Origin: Acinetobacter johnsonii CIP 64.6
GTDB lineage: Bacteria; Pseudomonadota; Gammaproteobacteria; Pseudomonadales; Moraxellaceae
Direction of reading: 5' to 3'
NCBI RefSeq assembly: GCF_000368045.1
Contig: NZ_KB849235.1
Span: forward strand, 976,663-1,029,847
DNA length: 53,185 nucleotides
The notes beneath the pieces are model-generated. The model searched no databases. It was not told the DNA's origin and saw nothing but the letters and a program-made list of their open reading frames with translations. The position numbers and the translations under genes are program-made. Of the stretch, positions 35,308 to 44,948 are shown one piece after another; position 1 is the stretch's first letter; every line of letters starts with the position of its first letter.

Positions 35308-36735
35308 TTAATGGGCGTCTAATAGGTCTTGTGCAATCTGCGGATAATCTGCCGTCAGCATGTGCACAAAGTTATGGCGAATTTGATGGAGCCGCTGATC
35401 ACTGTCCGCGTCGAAACGTACGGTAAAATACTCACCTGTATTCGATGCTCGAATAATGCCAAATCCATCCTCAAAATCAAGTCTTACGCCATCAATTTTA
35501 CTCATTTCCGCTTGAAAGTGCTGACTTTGTTTTTCCACATTCGCTAAAACCAGCGCGGGTGAAATCTGATGGGTGCTGATATAAATATCCTCTGTACTGG
35601 CACGTTCTGGGTAGTCTGCCAGTGCTTCCGACAAAGTGCATTGCTTCAAGCTTAAGTATTCCAGCACACGTAGTGCGGCATATAAACCATCGTCATAACC
35701 CAAACCACGACCATCATTAAACACATAATGCCCTGCATATTCACCGCCAAATACTGCATGCCCTTCTGATTGCGCCAAATATTTCCGCAAAAAAGAACTG
35801 CCTGTACGAATCATTTTTGGAATACCCTGATGGGCCAGTACTGTATTTCGAACCATGGTGGAACATTTCACATCAAAAACCACTTCATGTGCTGGATGAT
35901 CGGCCAAACACATGTGCGCAAACAAGGACAATAAACGGTCTGCTGAAATGATTACGCCCTTTTCATCAATCAATACAACACGGTCACCATCACCATCAAA
36001 GGCAATACCGATATCGGCATGCTGCTGTTGCACGGCGTTACGCAACAGATCTAAATGTTTGGCTTGAGAGGGATCGGGGGCATGTTCAGGAAATTCACCA
36101 TTGGCCTCACAGCGTAAAGCATGCACCTCACAGCCGAGTTTCTTTAAGACCAAAACGGCACAACGCCCCGCTGAACCGTATAAACCATCCACCACAACTT
36201 TATAGGGTCGCGGTTGAGGCATAAGCTGTATATCATTGAGCAATGCCGCCTGATATGCCAGACAATATTCAGGCAAGATCTGATGTGGCAACGTTTGCCA
36301 GTTCATCTTTGCATGGCTGTCAAAATATTCATTTGCATCGCGTGCCACCTGTTGGATTGCCTCAGGTAAAGGGGGCTCACCCTGCATAATCCATTTGATC
36401 CCATTATCCGACTTCGGATTGTGGCTGGCTGTCACCATAATGCCGTTGCCATCAAACTGACGTGCCGTGTAATACAACACAGGGCTAGCACAGCATCCGA
36501 TAATTTTCGCATCTAAGCCCTGTTTAAGACATTCTTTGTAAATAATTTCTGCAAAAGCAGGACTGCTTTGTCTAGCATCATAACCAATGGCTAAACGTGT
36601 CTGCCCAGTCTTTAAATATTGAGTTGCAAGCGCTTGTGCAATGGCACGAATCAGCTCAGCACTCATGACATCCAATTTGCCACGGATGTCATAGGCACGA
36701 AATATATGTGCAGGAAATTTTGGCTGAAAATCCAT
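35308..36735 (-). CDS. algC: Phosphomannomutase/phosphoglucomutase
   Basis: This enzyme interconverts hexose 1- and 6-phosphates for sugar-nucleotide and surface polysaccharide synthesis. The protein has 475 residues. The phosphoserine loop is MVTASHNPKSDNGIKW, the metal loop AFDGDGDRVVLID, the sugar-binding loop VFGGEYAGHYVFND (GEXSGH type with Ala for Ser), and the phosphate-binding region RASNTGEYFTVRFD. It has the length of Pseudomonas AlgC. It lies upstream of argB on the same strand with a 10-base gap. Confidence 0.93.
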   Translation of the reverse strand: MDFQPKFPAHIFRAYDIRGKLDVMSAELIRAIAQALATQYLKTGQTRLAIGYDARQSSPAFAEIIYKECLKQGLDAKIIGCCASPVLYYTARQFDGNGIMVTASHNPKSDNGIKWIMQGEPPLPEAIQQVARDANEYFDSHAKMNWQTLPHQILPEYCLAYQAALLNDIQLMPQPRPYKVVVDGLYGSAGRCAVLVLKKLGCEVHALRCEANGEFPEHAPDPSQAKHLDLLRNAVQQQHADIGIAFDGDGDRVVLIDEKGVIISADRLLSLFAHMCLADHPAHEVVFDVKCSTMVRNTVLAHQGIPKMIRTGSSFLRKYLAQSEGHAVFGGEYAGHYVFNDGRGLGYDDGLYAALRVLEYLSLKQCTLSEALADYPERASTEDIYISTHQISPALVLANVEKQSQHFQAEMSKIDGVRLDFEDGFGIIRASNTGEYFTVRFDADSDQRLHQIRHNFVHMLTADYPQIAQDLLDAH

Positions 36736-36873
36736 AGGTCTAACTTCTAATTTATTCAGATCAACAGCTCTTTCAGCTGTCCTTGTTGTTATGCTTAACG
36801 CTGGGTTTAATTTTACTAAGGATTCAAAAAAGAGTTGTAACTTTTTATGAACTAAAAATGATCATTCAGCATT

Positions 36874-36914
36874 AAAACAACAAAGCCTCTTTCAAGGAGA
36901 GGCTTTGTTGTTTT
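36874..36914 (-). terminator. Intrinsic terminator after dut
   Basis: AAAACAACAAAGCCTCT and AGAGGCTTTGTTGTTTT form a perfect 17-bp stem with a 7-base loop. The minus strand continues TTAATG. It separates dut from the algC-argB unit. Confidence 0.82.
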
Positions 36915-36931
36915 ACTTTATCACTGAGAGA

Positions 36932-37384
36932 TTAGTTTTGACCAGTATGTCCGAAACCACCTGCACCACGTTCTGTCGCTTCAAATTCATTCACAATATC
37001 GAACTGTGCTTGAATCACAGGTACGAGTACATACTGCGCAAGACGTTCACCTGGCTCTAAACTGAAAGCTGTTTGGCTACGGTTCCAAACCGACACCATC
37101 AATTCACCTTGATAGTCCGAATCAATTAAACCCACCAAGTTACCCAAAACAATGCCGTGCTTATGACCTAGGCCTGAACGCGGTAAAATTAAACCAGCAA
37201 AGTGTGGGTCTTCAATATAAATAGATAAACCTGTTTTGACCAAAACAGTTTGTCCTGGTTCAATGACGGTCGCAGCATCGACACATGCACGAAGGTCTAA
37301 GCCTGCTGAACCCGTTGTCGCATAGGTTGGCATTGGCCATTCATTGCCTAAACGTGAATCCAACACTTTAACCTGAACTTTCAT
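36932..37384 (-). CDS. dut: Deoxyuridine 5'-triphosphate nucleotidohydrolase (dUTPase)
   Basis: Dut hydrolyses dUTP to dUMP, preventing uracil in DNA and feeding thymidylate synthesis. The trimeric enzyme has 150 residues. The five conserved motifs are visible: ATTGSAGLDLRA, LPRSGLGHKHGI, GLIDSDYQGELMV, PGERLAQYVLVP and the C-terminal glycine-rich arm RGAGGFGHTGQN. rep lies 43 bases upstream on the same strand, so the two are probably cotranscribed. Confidence 0.96.
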   Translation of the reverse strand: MKVQVKVLDSRLGNEWPMPTYATTGSAGLDLRACVDAATVIEPGQTVLVKTGLSIYIEDPHFAGLILPRSGLGHKHGIVLGNLVGLIDSDYQGELMVSVWNRSQTAFSLEPGERLAQYVLVPVIQAQFDIVNEFEATERGAGGFGHTGQN

Positions 37385-37427
37385 TCTCTTTTTCCTAGTA
37401 CAATAAATTTCTAAAACAAAAAAATAT

Positions 37428-39467
37428 TTAGCGCTTAATCAACGCACGTAAATTATCTAAATAATGCTGCGCTTGTAATTTCGGATCGACATTGCCCGCC
37501 AGTTTCTTTTTACGCCCCAGCCATTCCAACTCGTCTTGCGGTAACTCATCCAAGAAACGACTTGGTGTCATTTGCTTCATTTGACCACCCGCCTTACGTT
37601 GTTCTGCAAGCGTGATGGTTAAACCCTGACGCGCACGGGTGATGCCCACGTACATCAAGCGACGCTCTTCCTCAACTGTATCTGCGGCAATCGAGTTTTT
37701 ATGCGGCAGTAACTCTTCCTCAAGACCAATCAGATAGACATATGGAAACTCAAGCCCTTTGGATGCATGCAGCGTGAGCAGGTTTACTTTGTCAGTGTCT
37801 TCTTCTTCTTGCTGCTGCTCTAACATATCCAGCAACACCATTTTACGAATTACGCTTTCAATGTTTTTCTCATCAACATCTTCAGCACGGTTAATCAAAC
37901 TTTGAATACTGCTATACAGCACTTCAATATTATCCAGCTTGGTTTTTTCTTGCGCAGGCGTCGCCGCAGACTCTTTGACATAGTCGATATAACCCGCTTC
38001 AACCATCATCTTGCGAATAATCGGTACAGGTTCATCATCCTCAAGCAACTCACGGGTAAAGGTGGTAATGAAGTCTGCAAACTCCGCCAACTGCGTGGTG
38101 GCTTTTTTAGGAATCACCATGGTGAGACGCTGATCACCCGCTGCAGAGAGCAACGACAAATGATTTTCTTGTGCAAACAGACCCAGCTTTTCTAAAGTCA
38201 CAGGCCCAATGGCACGTTTAGGTGTATTGATAATCCGTAAAAATGCACTGTCATCTTCAGGGTTAATAATGACGCGCAAATAGCTCATCACGTCTTTGAT
38301 TTCAGCTCGTCCGAAGAATGACTGACCACCCGATAATTTATACGGAATCTGCATTTGACGCAGTTGTGTTTCCAGTGCACGTGCTTGGAAATTACCCCGA
38401 TACAAAATGGCGTAATCCTTCCAATTTTTACCATTCATCAGTTTATGGGTAATTAAGTCTTTCACCACGCGTTCCGACTCATCGTCATCATTGCGGCACG
38501 TAATCACTCGAATCACTTCACCATGGCCTTTATCTGACCACAGTTTTTTATCAAAAATATGCGGATTGTTACCAATCACGGTATTGGCCGCTTTCAAAAT
38601 ACGACTGGTCGAACGATAGTTCTGTTCGAGTTTAATCACTTTTAAATTGTGAAAATCTTCATTCAGCAAAGCCATGTTTTCAGGCTTGGCACCACGCCAT
38701 GCGTAGATCGATTGGTCATCATCACCCACCGCAGTGAACTGACCCATCACTCCCACCAGCAATTTCACCAAAATATACTGTGCGGTGTTAGTGTCTTGAT
38801 ACTCATCGACCAATAAATAGCGAATACGGTTTTGCCAGCGCTCACGTACTTCAGCATTTTCTTGTAAAAGACGCGTCGGCATCACAATCAGATCATCAAA
38901 ATCGACCGCATTATAGGCACGTAAATTACGCTCATACAGTTGATACAAGTGCGCAAACTGAACATCTTCTGCTGTTTCACAGGTGGTGTGTGCTTGCTCA
39001 GGCGGAATCAGATCATTTTTCCAATCTGAAATCATCTTCATGGCTTTGGCAATCAGCTCTTTACTTTCCGCACCGGATAAATTGTCACGGTGCATCAAGT
39101 CCATCAAAATACGCTTACAGTCGTCCGCATCTAAAATAGAAAAATTATTTTTTAATGGTGTGTGTTTCAGTTCTAAACGCAGCATGTTTAGGCCAAAGGT
39201 GTGGAAGGTCGAGACTGAAAGCCCCTTTGCCTCTTCACGTGACAGCAACTTGGTAACACGTTCTTTCATTTCACGTGCTGCTTTGTTGGTAAACGTCATC
39301 GCGGTAATACGATAAGCAGGAATGCCGCAGTGTTTCACCAAGTAGGCAATCTTACGGGTAATCACCGAAGTTTTACCTGAACCAGCCCCTGCAAGTACTA
39401 ACAAGGGTCCTTGAGTATATTTCATGGCTTCAAGTTGCTTGTCGTTTAACTGACTTGCCAGTGACAT
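37428..39467 (-). CDS. rep: ATP-dependent DNA helicase Rep (UvrD/Rep family)
   Basis: This is a superfamily 1A 3'-5' helicase that helps replication forks past obstacles. The protein has 679 residues, matching Rep. Motifs in order are LVLAGAGSGKTSVI (I), TFTNKAAREMKERV (Ia), LLVDEYQDTN (II), VGDDDQSIYAWRGA (III), LEQNYRSTSRIL (IV), VNLLTLHASKGLEFPYVYLIG (V) and RLMYVGITRARQGL (VI). PcrA/UvrD is the main alternative, but length and sequence favour Rep. GAGGAAAG precedes the ATG. Confidence 0.93.
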   Translation of the reverse strand: MSLASQLNDKQLEAMKYTQGPLLVLAGAGSGKTSVITRKIAYLVKHCGIPAYRITAMTFTNKAAREMKERVTKLLSREEAKGLSVSTFHTFGLNMLRLELKHTPLKNNFSILDADDCKRILMDLMHRDNLSGAESKELIAKAMKMISDWKNDLIPPEQAHTTCETAEDVQFAHLYQLYERNLRAYNAVDFDDLIVMPTRLLQENAEVRERWQNRIRYLLVDEYQDTNTAQYILVKLLVGVMGQFTAVGDDDQSIYAWRGAKPENMALLNEDFHNLKVIKLEQNYRSTSRILKAANTVIGNNPHIFDKKLWSDKGHGEVIRVITCRNDDDESERVVKDLITHKLMNGKNWKDYAILYRGNFQARALETQLRQMQIPYKLSGGQSFFGRAEIKDVMSYLRVIINPEDDSAFLRIINTPKRAIGPVTLEKLGLFAQENHLSLLSAAGDQRLTMVIPKKATTQLAEFADFITTFTRELLEDDEPVPIIRKMMVEAGYIDYVKESAATPAQEKTKLDNIEVLYSSIQSLINRAEDVDEKNIESVIRKMVLLDMLEQQQEEEDTDKVNLLTLHASKGLEFPYVYLIGLEEELLPHKNSIAADTVEEERRLMYVGITRARQGLTITLAEQRKAGGQMKQMTPSRFLDELPQDELEWLGRKKKLAGNVDPKLQAQHYLDNLRALIKR

Positions 39468-39554
39468 AGTCTTTCCTCTATTTCATTCCGAGCTCGATTA
39501 TAGTCATCTCCGCTACAGATGCATAATGCAAATTCATATTTTAACAGTCATAAA

Positions 39555-39578
39555 AAAAACCACCCGAAGGTGGTTTTT
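39555..39578. terminator. Intrinsic terminator between rep and the OmpA-like gene
   Basis: AAAAACCACC and GGTGGTTTTT pair around CGAA, an especially stable tetraloop. It lies after the stop of the minus-strand OmpA-like gene, whose transcript would then run into a T tract. Confidence 0.82.
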
Positions 39579-39594
39579 CAGTCTTCAATAAAAA

Positions 39595-40245
39595 TTATTG
39601 AATTGCGTAGATGCTGATTTCTACACGACGGTTTTGCTCACGGCCTTCAGCAGTCGCGTTAGACGCGATTGGGTTTGCTGAACCTTGACCTTGTGCATTA
39701 ATACGTGTTGTAGAAACACCTTGAGATGCCAAGTAGCTTGCTACAGATTGCGCACGCGCTTGAGACAGAGGAATGTTGATTGAATCATTACCTGTGCTGT
39801 CTGTATAACCTGTTACAAGAATACCGCTCTTGTTATCTTCAGTTAAGGTTTGTGCAACTTTGTTTAAAGTTGAATAAAAGTTCGGCTTGATGTTTGATTT
39901 ATTGGTATCAAAGGTAATGTTACCCGGCAGAACCAAACCTACAGAGCCATCTGGATTACGGTTAACTTCTACACCAGTACCCGCCATTTGTTGGCGAAGT
40001 TTCTTCTCTTTGTTGTCAAGGTAAACACCCGTTGCACCACCGACAACTGCGCCAATCGCTGCAGCACGGTTGTTTTGACGGCTCGTGTTTGCGTTTCCTT
40101 TAGAAATACCATAACCAGCAGCAGCACCAATTAAGGTTCCTAATGCAGCTTTATCGTATTCTACACCACCAATGTTATTACCAGTGCTTTGACAACCTGT
40201 AAGAACCATTGCCCCAACGACTGCGGAAATTGCTAGTGCACGCAT
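39595..40245 (-). CDS. OmpA-family lipoprotein with glycine-zipper region (YiaD-like)
   Basis: The protein has 216 residues. The signal peptide MRALAISAVVGAMVLTGC has a lipobox at Cys18. A glycine-zipper segment follows (GTLIGAAAGYGISKG and AAAIGAVVGGATGVYL). The C-terminal OmpA domain begins GNITFDTNKSNIKPNFY and has VTGYTDSTGNDSINIPLSQA and GQGSANPIASNATAEGREQN with the RRVEI end, the peptidoglycan-binding residues. It probably tethers the outer membrane to the wall. AAGGAGG precedes the ATG. It is a single gene with its own terminator. Confidence 0.9.
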   Translation of the reverse strand: MRALAISAVVGAMVLTGCQSTGNNIGGVEYDKAALGTLIGAAAGYGISKGNANTSRQNNRAAAIGAVVGGATGVYLDNKEKKLRQQMAGTGVEVNRNPDGSVGLVLPGNITFDTNKSNIKPNFYSTLNKVAQTLTEDNKSGILVTGYTDSTGNDSINIPLSQARAQSVASYLASQGVSTTRINAQGQGSANPIASNATAEGREQNRRVEISIYAIQ

Positions 40246-40502
40246 CGCATGCCTCCTTCTTTGTGTGTTTTGTTTATAGAACGAATATTGTCGTAAAACG
40301 ATGATCTAGACCATTGATTTTTTGTTAATAATAAAGCCTTTATTTACAATATGTAATAAAAAATTTCCTTTTCAAGACTTTCTTCGTCACAATTTCTACA
40401 CAGTTAATGTTTGGTGCTTTTCTATTTGATCATCCCGTACTATATTGACCTTTAGAAAATAGAACGAGTTGCGAAACGCATTATATTTTAGGATTTATTT
40501 TT

Positions 40503-41435
40503 ATGTCATCGCCAAACCAAAAACAACCTTTATTAAAAAAAATCACCCGTGGTCTAACTGTTGGTTCAGTCATTACAGGCAGTACTTTTTTTCATGGCCC
40601 GCCAGTGCTCGCGCTTGGCCTGACCAAACTGTTTAAAAAATCAAAAAAAGTGGATGAGACCAATATTCAAATCACCAACAGCTGGCTTGCTGTGAACAAT
40701 TATTTAATCGATCATGTCCTACCCAACACGAAATGGGACATTTCTGTCGATGATGATCTTGAGCTGAGTATGCAGGGTCGTTACCTGATGACTTGCAACC
40801 ATCAAAGTTGGGTCGACACCACGGTTAACCAATATTTTGGTTTAACCCGTATGCCCCTTACCCGCTTCTTTACCAAGTGGGAACTTATTTTTATTCCATT
40901 TGTCGGCCAAGCCTTTAAAATTCTAGGCTTCCCGATGATGAAGCGGCATAGTAAAGAACAAATTGCGAAAAACCCTGCGTTGAAAACACGCGATATGGAA
41001 GAGGCACGTAAGTCTTGTGAACAACTGCTTAGCCAACCATTCACCCTGTTAAATTATTTGGAAGGCACGCGTTTTACACAAGAAAAACATGCACAGCAGC
41101 AGTCGCCTTACCAAAATTTACTTAAACCGAAAGCGGGTGGCTTGGCCTTAGCCTTAAGTATTTTAGGTAATGACATTGATGCCTTGGTAGATATGACCAT
41201 TGTCTATCCCGACGGCGCACCTGGCTATAGCGAATTTTGGCTCGGGGAAGTCCCACGGATTGCGGTCAATTTACGTAAAATTGATATTCCTGCATGGGTA
41301 CTCGCTGGAAACTATGAAGACGATGCAGACTTTCGTGAACAATTCCAACAGTGGGTCGATCAACTTTGGACTGAAAAAGACCAGTTGATTGAAAAAATGA
41401 AAGCCAAATACTCAACCTCCAATTTAACCGAGTAA
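40503..41435 (+). CDS. PlsC-type acyltransferase (YihG-like)
   Basis: This is a membrane-associated lysophospholipid acyltransferase of 310 residues. The catalytic H-x4-D motif is NHQSWVDT (about residue 98), followed by FTKWELIFIPFVGQAFKILGFPMMKR and the acceptor motif LEGTRFT. This arrangement fits the YihG group rather than the essential PlsC. The N-terminal hydrophobic stretch (GLTVGSVITGSTFFHGPPVLALG) likely anchors it. It is followed after 10 bases by a membrane-protein gene on the same strand. Confidence 0.85.
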   Translation: MSSPNQKQPLLKKITRGLTVGSVITGSTFFHGPPVLALGLTKLFKKSKKVDETNIQITNSWLAVNNYLIDHVLPNTKWDISVDDDLELSMQGRYLMTCNHQSWVDTTVNQYFGLTRMPLTRFFTKWELIFIPFVGQAFKILGFPMMKRHSKEQIAKNPALKTRDMEEARKSCEQLLSQPFTLLNYLEGTRFTQEKHAQQQSPYQNLLKPKAGGLALALSILGNDIDALVDMTIVYPDGAPGYSEFWLGEVPRIAVNLRKIDIPAWVLAGNYEDDADFREQFQQWVDQLWTEKDQLIEKMKAKYSTSNLTE

Positions 41436-41445
41436 GGGTCTATGC

Positions 41446-42495
41446 ATGATGCAGAATAACCAAGTCAAAAAGTCTAAATATCATCAGGTTGATCCACAAA
41501 GTTTGTATTTCAAACTGTTTTTGATCTATGACATTTTTATGGTGTTTCTCATCATTTTTAACTTGTTTTGTTTGTGTGCTAATTTTTTTATCATGAGCAA
41601 TATCGGTGGATGGTTTTTCCATGCCATTCACCTAGAAAGTGTCTTAAGCTTCTATCGTGAGCATTTGCATCCGTGGGTCATCACCACAGAAGCTTGGTTT
41701 ATTCTGTTCTTGATTACTGAATTATTGGTGCGTTGGGGCATTGCCATCGTGTATCGACACCATCGTCGCTGGTTTTTCTTTCCCTTTATTCATTGGTACG
41801 AAATTTTAGCAATTATCCCTCATTTACGCTTTTTAAGATTATTCCGCGCGGGAGTGATTGCTTTTCGACTGCATGAATTAGGCTATAACGTCATTCCTCC
41901 ATCGGTACAAGCGAAGGGCAAATTTTACTATCGCGTAGTGATGGAAGAACTGTCTGACCGTGTGGTTATTACTGTATTGGATGGGGTGAAGCACGAATTA
42001 AATACCAGCTCGACCCATAAAAAAATTATTCATGACCTCGTCGATCATCATCGGACTTTATTTGCACAAGCATTGGCTGAAATTTTACAAGAATCTCTCG
42101 CCACCGAACTGAAACAACGTCAATATTTCATTGCCCAAAATGTCGGTCTGATTGTGAATCGTGCGATTGAAGATACCCCTGAACTGACCCAATTACTGCG
42201 TTTGATTCCAATTGTGGGTGGAAGAATTGAGCAACAAATTCAAAGTATCGGACAAAGACTTGGTGAAAACATCACACAAGGTTTACTGGAACCAATGGTT
42301 GTGGGAAATCCAGCACAGCCCAATGCCACCTATCGCTTGATAGCTGAAAAAGTCAGTGATTTAAAAATCGATAATCAGTCTTTGGAACAGTTGGTTGAGT
42401 CTGTTGTCTATGAAAGCTTAGATGCCATTCGCAAGCAAGTTAAGGTGAAACAGTGGTTAGAAGAGCTTGAAAAAGATGATCAAGCCAAAGAATAA
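41446..42495 (+). CDS. Membrane protein of unknown function with S1-S4-like region
   Basis: The protein has 349 residues. Four hydrophobic segments lie in the first 145 residues; the last is a charged helix LRFLRLFRAGVIAFRLHEL, spaced like the S4 voltage sensor of ion channels. No pore or selectivity filter is visible. The C-terminal 200 residues are soluble and helical, with ELSDRVVITVLDGVKHEL and repeated IxxxVxxxL patterns. I do not recognise the family. It is probably cotranscribed with the acyltransferase. Two adjacent ATGs make the start uncertain by one codon. Confidence 0.65.
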   Translation: MMQNNQVKKSKYHQVDPQSLYFKLFLIYDIFMVFLIIFNLFCLCANFFIMSNIGGWFFHAIHLESVLSFYREHLHPWVITTEAWFILFLITELLVRWGIAIVYRHHRRWFFFPFIHWYEILAIIPHLRFLRLFRAGVIAFRLHELGYNVIPPSVQAKGKFYYRVVMEELSDRVVITVLDGVKHELNTSSTHKKIIHDLVDHHRTLFAQALAEILQESLATELKQRQYFIAQNVGLIVNRAIEDTPELTQLLRLIPIVGGRIEQQIQSIGQRLGENITQGLLEPMVVGNPAQPNATYRLIAEKVSDLKIDNQSLEQLVESVVYESLDAIRKQVKVKQWLEELEKDDQAKE

Positions 42496-42618
42496 GCATT
42501 AAGGTAAAAATATTACAAACGCAGCTAGTGCAATCCTTCATTTTGTTCTAGGATTTGCTCTATTTACAACATCACTTCTTTAGTAAAAAATAAATCTGAG
42601 AAGTCTTAAGGAAAAATT

Positions 42619-43350
42619 ATGGCTGATATCCGGATAACTGGCAGAATGGTCAATGCGATTCGCATTACCCTTGACACCAATGATCATGATGCAATCCGAC
42701 AGCAATTAAGTAAAACATTACAAAATGCATCGACTGCTGGGGCGTTAGTTGTTCTAGAAAGTAGCGTTGAGCAAGAGTTAATTTCCTTGATTCAATTATT
42801 GCTGGATCTGGATGTACAGCCGATGGCAGTACAAGAAGGAATTTTGGCTGAACAAGCCCGTGCCATTCAGTTCCCTGTGATTCCCGCGCAAGGACATGGT
42901 ATTAGCTCGCAACTTCAAGAAGTGAAAGCAACCAAAGAGCAAGTGGTTGAAGCCCCAGCTCCTGCTGCGACAGCTTCTACCAATGCACCAGTTGCGGTAG
43001 CACCTGTCATTCGCCATGCAACTTCATACCATGACGAAATTTTACGTACTGGTCAGTGCTTGGTTCAAAATCAAGGCGATATCATTATTACCGCAGGTAT
43101 TAACAGTGGTTCGGAAGTGATTGCTTCAGGAAATATACATATTTATGGCAGTGCTCGTGGTAGAGTCATTGCCGGCGCGGGCGGAAACAGCGCTGCACGC
43201 ATCTTCTGCCATGCTTTAGAAGCCGAATTGGTTTCAATTGCAGGGACCTATTGTGTTGCAGATGATATTCCAGCGCAGCATTTAAAACGCCCAACACATA
43301 TTTACTTAAATGATCGACAAGAGCTTGTATTTGAAGCGCTTGAATTTTAA
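42619..43350 (+). CDS. minC: Septum site-determining protein MinC
   Basis: MinC blocks FtsZ polymerisation away from midcell. The protein has 243 residues. The N-terminal FtsZ-binding domain runs to about residue 105, followed by an alanine/proline linker (VVEAPAPAATASTNAPVAVA) and the C-terminal beta-helix with GQCLVQNQGDIIITAGINSGSE, HIYGSARGRVIAGAGGN and ARIFCHALEAELVSIAGTY, which binds MinD. AAGGAAAAATT precedes the ATG. It heads the minCDE operon; minD starts 69 bases downstream. Confidence 0.96.
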   Translation: MADIRITGRMVNAIRITLDTNDHDAIRQQLSKTLQNASTAGALVVLESSVEQELISLIQLLLDLDVQPMAVQEGILAEQARAIQFPVIPAQGHGISSQLQEVKATKEQVVEAPAPAATASTNAPVAVAPVIRHATSYHDEILRTGQCLVQNQGDIIITAGINSGSEVIASGNIHIYGSARGRVIAGAGGNSAARIFCHALEAELVSIAGTYCVADDIPAQHLKRPTHIYLNDRQELVFEALEF

Positions 43351-43419
43351 TGTATAAATAAACACCAAAAGCCCCAAATGATAAATAAGGGGATTTAAAC
43401 CATAACAGGAGTGGATTCG

Positions 43420-44232
43420 GTGGCGAAAATTGTTGTCGTAACATCAGGCAAAGGTGGCGTAGGCAAAACTACGACAAGCGCATCTTTTGCAACAGGTTTA
43501 GCCCTACGTGGTCACAAAACTGTTGTGATCGATTTTGACGTAGGTTTACGTAACCTTGATTTGATCATGGGTTGTGAACGCCGCGTTGTGTATGATTTTG
43601 TCAATGTATTAAATAACGAAGCTCGATTACAACAAGCGCTTATCCGCGATAAAGATATCGAGAATTTATATATTTTACCTGCGTCGCAAACCCGTGATAA
43701 AGATGCCTTAACTGATGAAGGCGTAGCACGTGTCATGGATGAGTTGTCACAAGAGTTTGACTACATTATTTGTGACTCACCTGCAGGTATCGAACGCGGT
43801 GCAATTTTAGCAATGTACCATGCCGATGAAGCGATTATTGTGACCAACCCTGAAATTTCATCTGTACGTGACTCTGACCGTATTATTGGTATGCTCGACA
43901 GCAAAACCAAAAAAGTTGAAATGAATGAAGGTCGTATTCGTAAACACTTGTGTATCACACGCTTCAACCCTGAACGTGCCGATAAACAAGAAATGTTAAC
44001 CATTGACGACATTTCTAAAGATATTTTACGTGTGCCAACTTTGGGAGTGATTCCTGAATGTAAGAGCGTTTTACAAGCATCGAACGAAGGTAAACCAGTG
44101 ATTCTCTTTACTGAAGAATCAGCAGGCCAGGCCTATGATGACCTTGTGGCACGTTTCTTAGGTGAAGAACGTCCTTACCGTCATATTACGGTGAAGCCTA
44201 AAGGCTGGTTAGCACGATTATTTGGAGCGTAG
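43420..44232 (+). CDS. minD: Septum site-determining ATPase MinD
   Basis: MinD is the membrane-associated ATPase that recruits MinC and oscillates with MinE. The protein has 270 residues. The deviant Walker A is SGKGGVGKTTTSA near the N-terminus, followed by VIDFDVGLRNLDLIMG and DYIICDSPAGIERGA. The C-terminal amphipathic helix (PKGWLARLFGA) targets membranes. I place the start at the GTG at 43420 (VAKIVVVTSGKGG), with AGGAG eight bases before it; a GTG three codons earlier is too close to that site. Confidence 0.97.
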   Translation: MAKIVVVTSGKGGVGKTTTSASFATGLALRGHKTVVIDFDVGLRNLDLIMGCERRVVYDFVNVLNNEARLQQALIRDKDIENLYILPASQTRDKDALTDEGVARVMDELSQEFDYIICDSPAGIERGAILAMYHADEAIIVTNPEISSVRDSDRIIGMLDSKTKKVEMNEGRIRKHLCITRFNPERADKQEMLTIDDISKDILRVPTLGVIPECKSVLQASNEGKPVILFTEESAGQAYDDLVARFLGEERPYRHITVKPKGWLARLFGA

Positions 44233-44234
44233 AC

Positions 44235-44507
44235 ATGGCAGGATTTTGGAGTAAGCTTTTTAGTAATGATGAAAAACCGTCTAGTGCTCAAACAGCAAAA
44301 GATCGTTTGAAAGTCATCGTAGCGTCTGAAAGTGGTTTAGGTAAACGTCTTAGCCAAGACAAAATCGACCAAATGAAGAAAGAAATCATGCAAGTGGTGA
44401 ATCGCTATGTTCGCGGTGTAGATGAACAGCACATTCAAATGGCTGTACGTTCTGAAGCGAATATTGAAATGCTTGAAATGAATATCAATTTGCCTGAAGA
44501 ACGTTAA
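44235..44507 (+). CDS. minE: Cell division topological specificity factor MinE
   Basis: MinE stimulates MinD ATPase and keeps MinCD away from midcell. The protein has 90 residues. The N-terminal amphipathic membrane-targeting part is MAGFWSKLFSNDEKPSSAQ, then AKDRLKVIVASE (MinD-binding helix/strand) and the dimerising domain IMQVVNRYVRGVDEQHIQMAV. It starts two bases after the minD stop and ends the operon, followed by a long terminator hairpin. Confidence 0.96.
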   Translation: MAGFWSKLFSNDEKPSSAQTAKDRLKVIVASESGLGKRLSQDKIDQMKKEIMQVVNRYVRGVDEQHIQMAVRSEANIEMLEMNINLPEER

Positions 44508-44539
44508 TCTGATTTTTGATTAGTCAAGTAAATTGAATC

Positions 44540-44600
44540 AAGGCAGAATATGCGCAGACACAAGAAGGTATTTTCTTTGTCTCCCATATTTTGCCTTTTT
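44540..44600 (+). terminator. Long hairpin terminator after minE
   Basis: AAGGCAGAATATG pairs with CATATTTTGCCTT, with an inner stem AGACA-AGAA / TTCTTTGTCT. The + strand continues TTTT. It marks the end of minCDE. Confidence 0.65.
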
Positions 44601-44628
44601 TAATGATTAAACCAGCAAGGAGATTGCT

Positions 44629-44916
44629 ATGGCATTATCTCAGCCAGCAACGTTCAATGAAGAATGGTCAGATGAGCGTGTATTTGCCTACTTAACTCAG
44701 CTTCCTCCTGAAGGTGTGAATGGCGATTTTCATGTGTTGTACCATGCCTTTAAACACATGCGCCCAAGTGATTATGAGCGACTGCTCACCCAATTTAAAA
44801 CGGATGGTCGCGACATTAATGCCACCAATCCAGAAGGTCAGCGTATCCATGACGTGATTGCCGCTTATCCACGTCAAGCAGCTCCCTTCTTAGAGGTTTT
44901 GGCTAAATTCGCCTAA
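44629..44916 (+). CDS. PA4642-family small protein
   Basis: This is a cytoplasmic protein of 95 residues with no signal or membrane segment. The spacing GDFHVLYHAFKHMRPSDYERLLTQF followed by DGRDINATNPEGQRI resembles the uncharacterised Pseudomonas PA4642 family (from memory). Its function is not known. AAGGAG lies seven bases before the ATG. Terminators on both sides make it a one-gene unit. Confidence 0.7.
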   Translation: MALSQPATFNEEWSDERVFAYLTQLPPEGVNGDFHVLYHAFKHMRPSDYERLLTQFKTDGRDINATNPEGQRIHDVIAAYPRQAAPFLEVLAKFA

Positions 44917-44948
44917 ACCTAGATCTGCTTAATGCGCATGATCTACAG

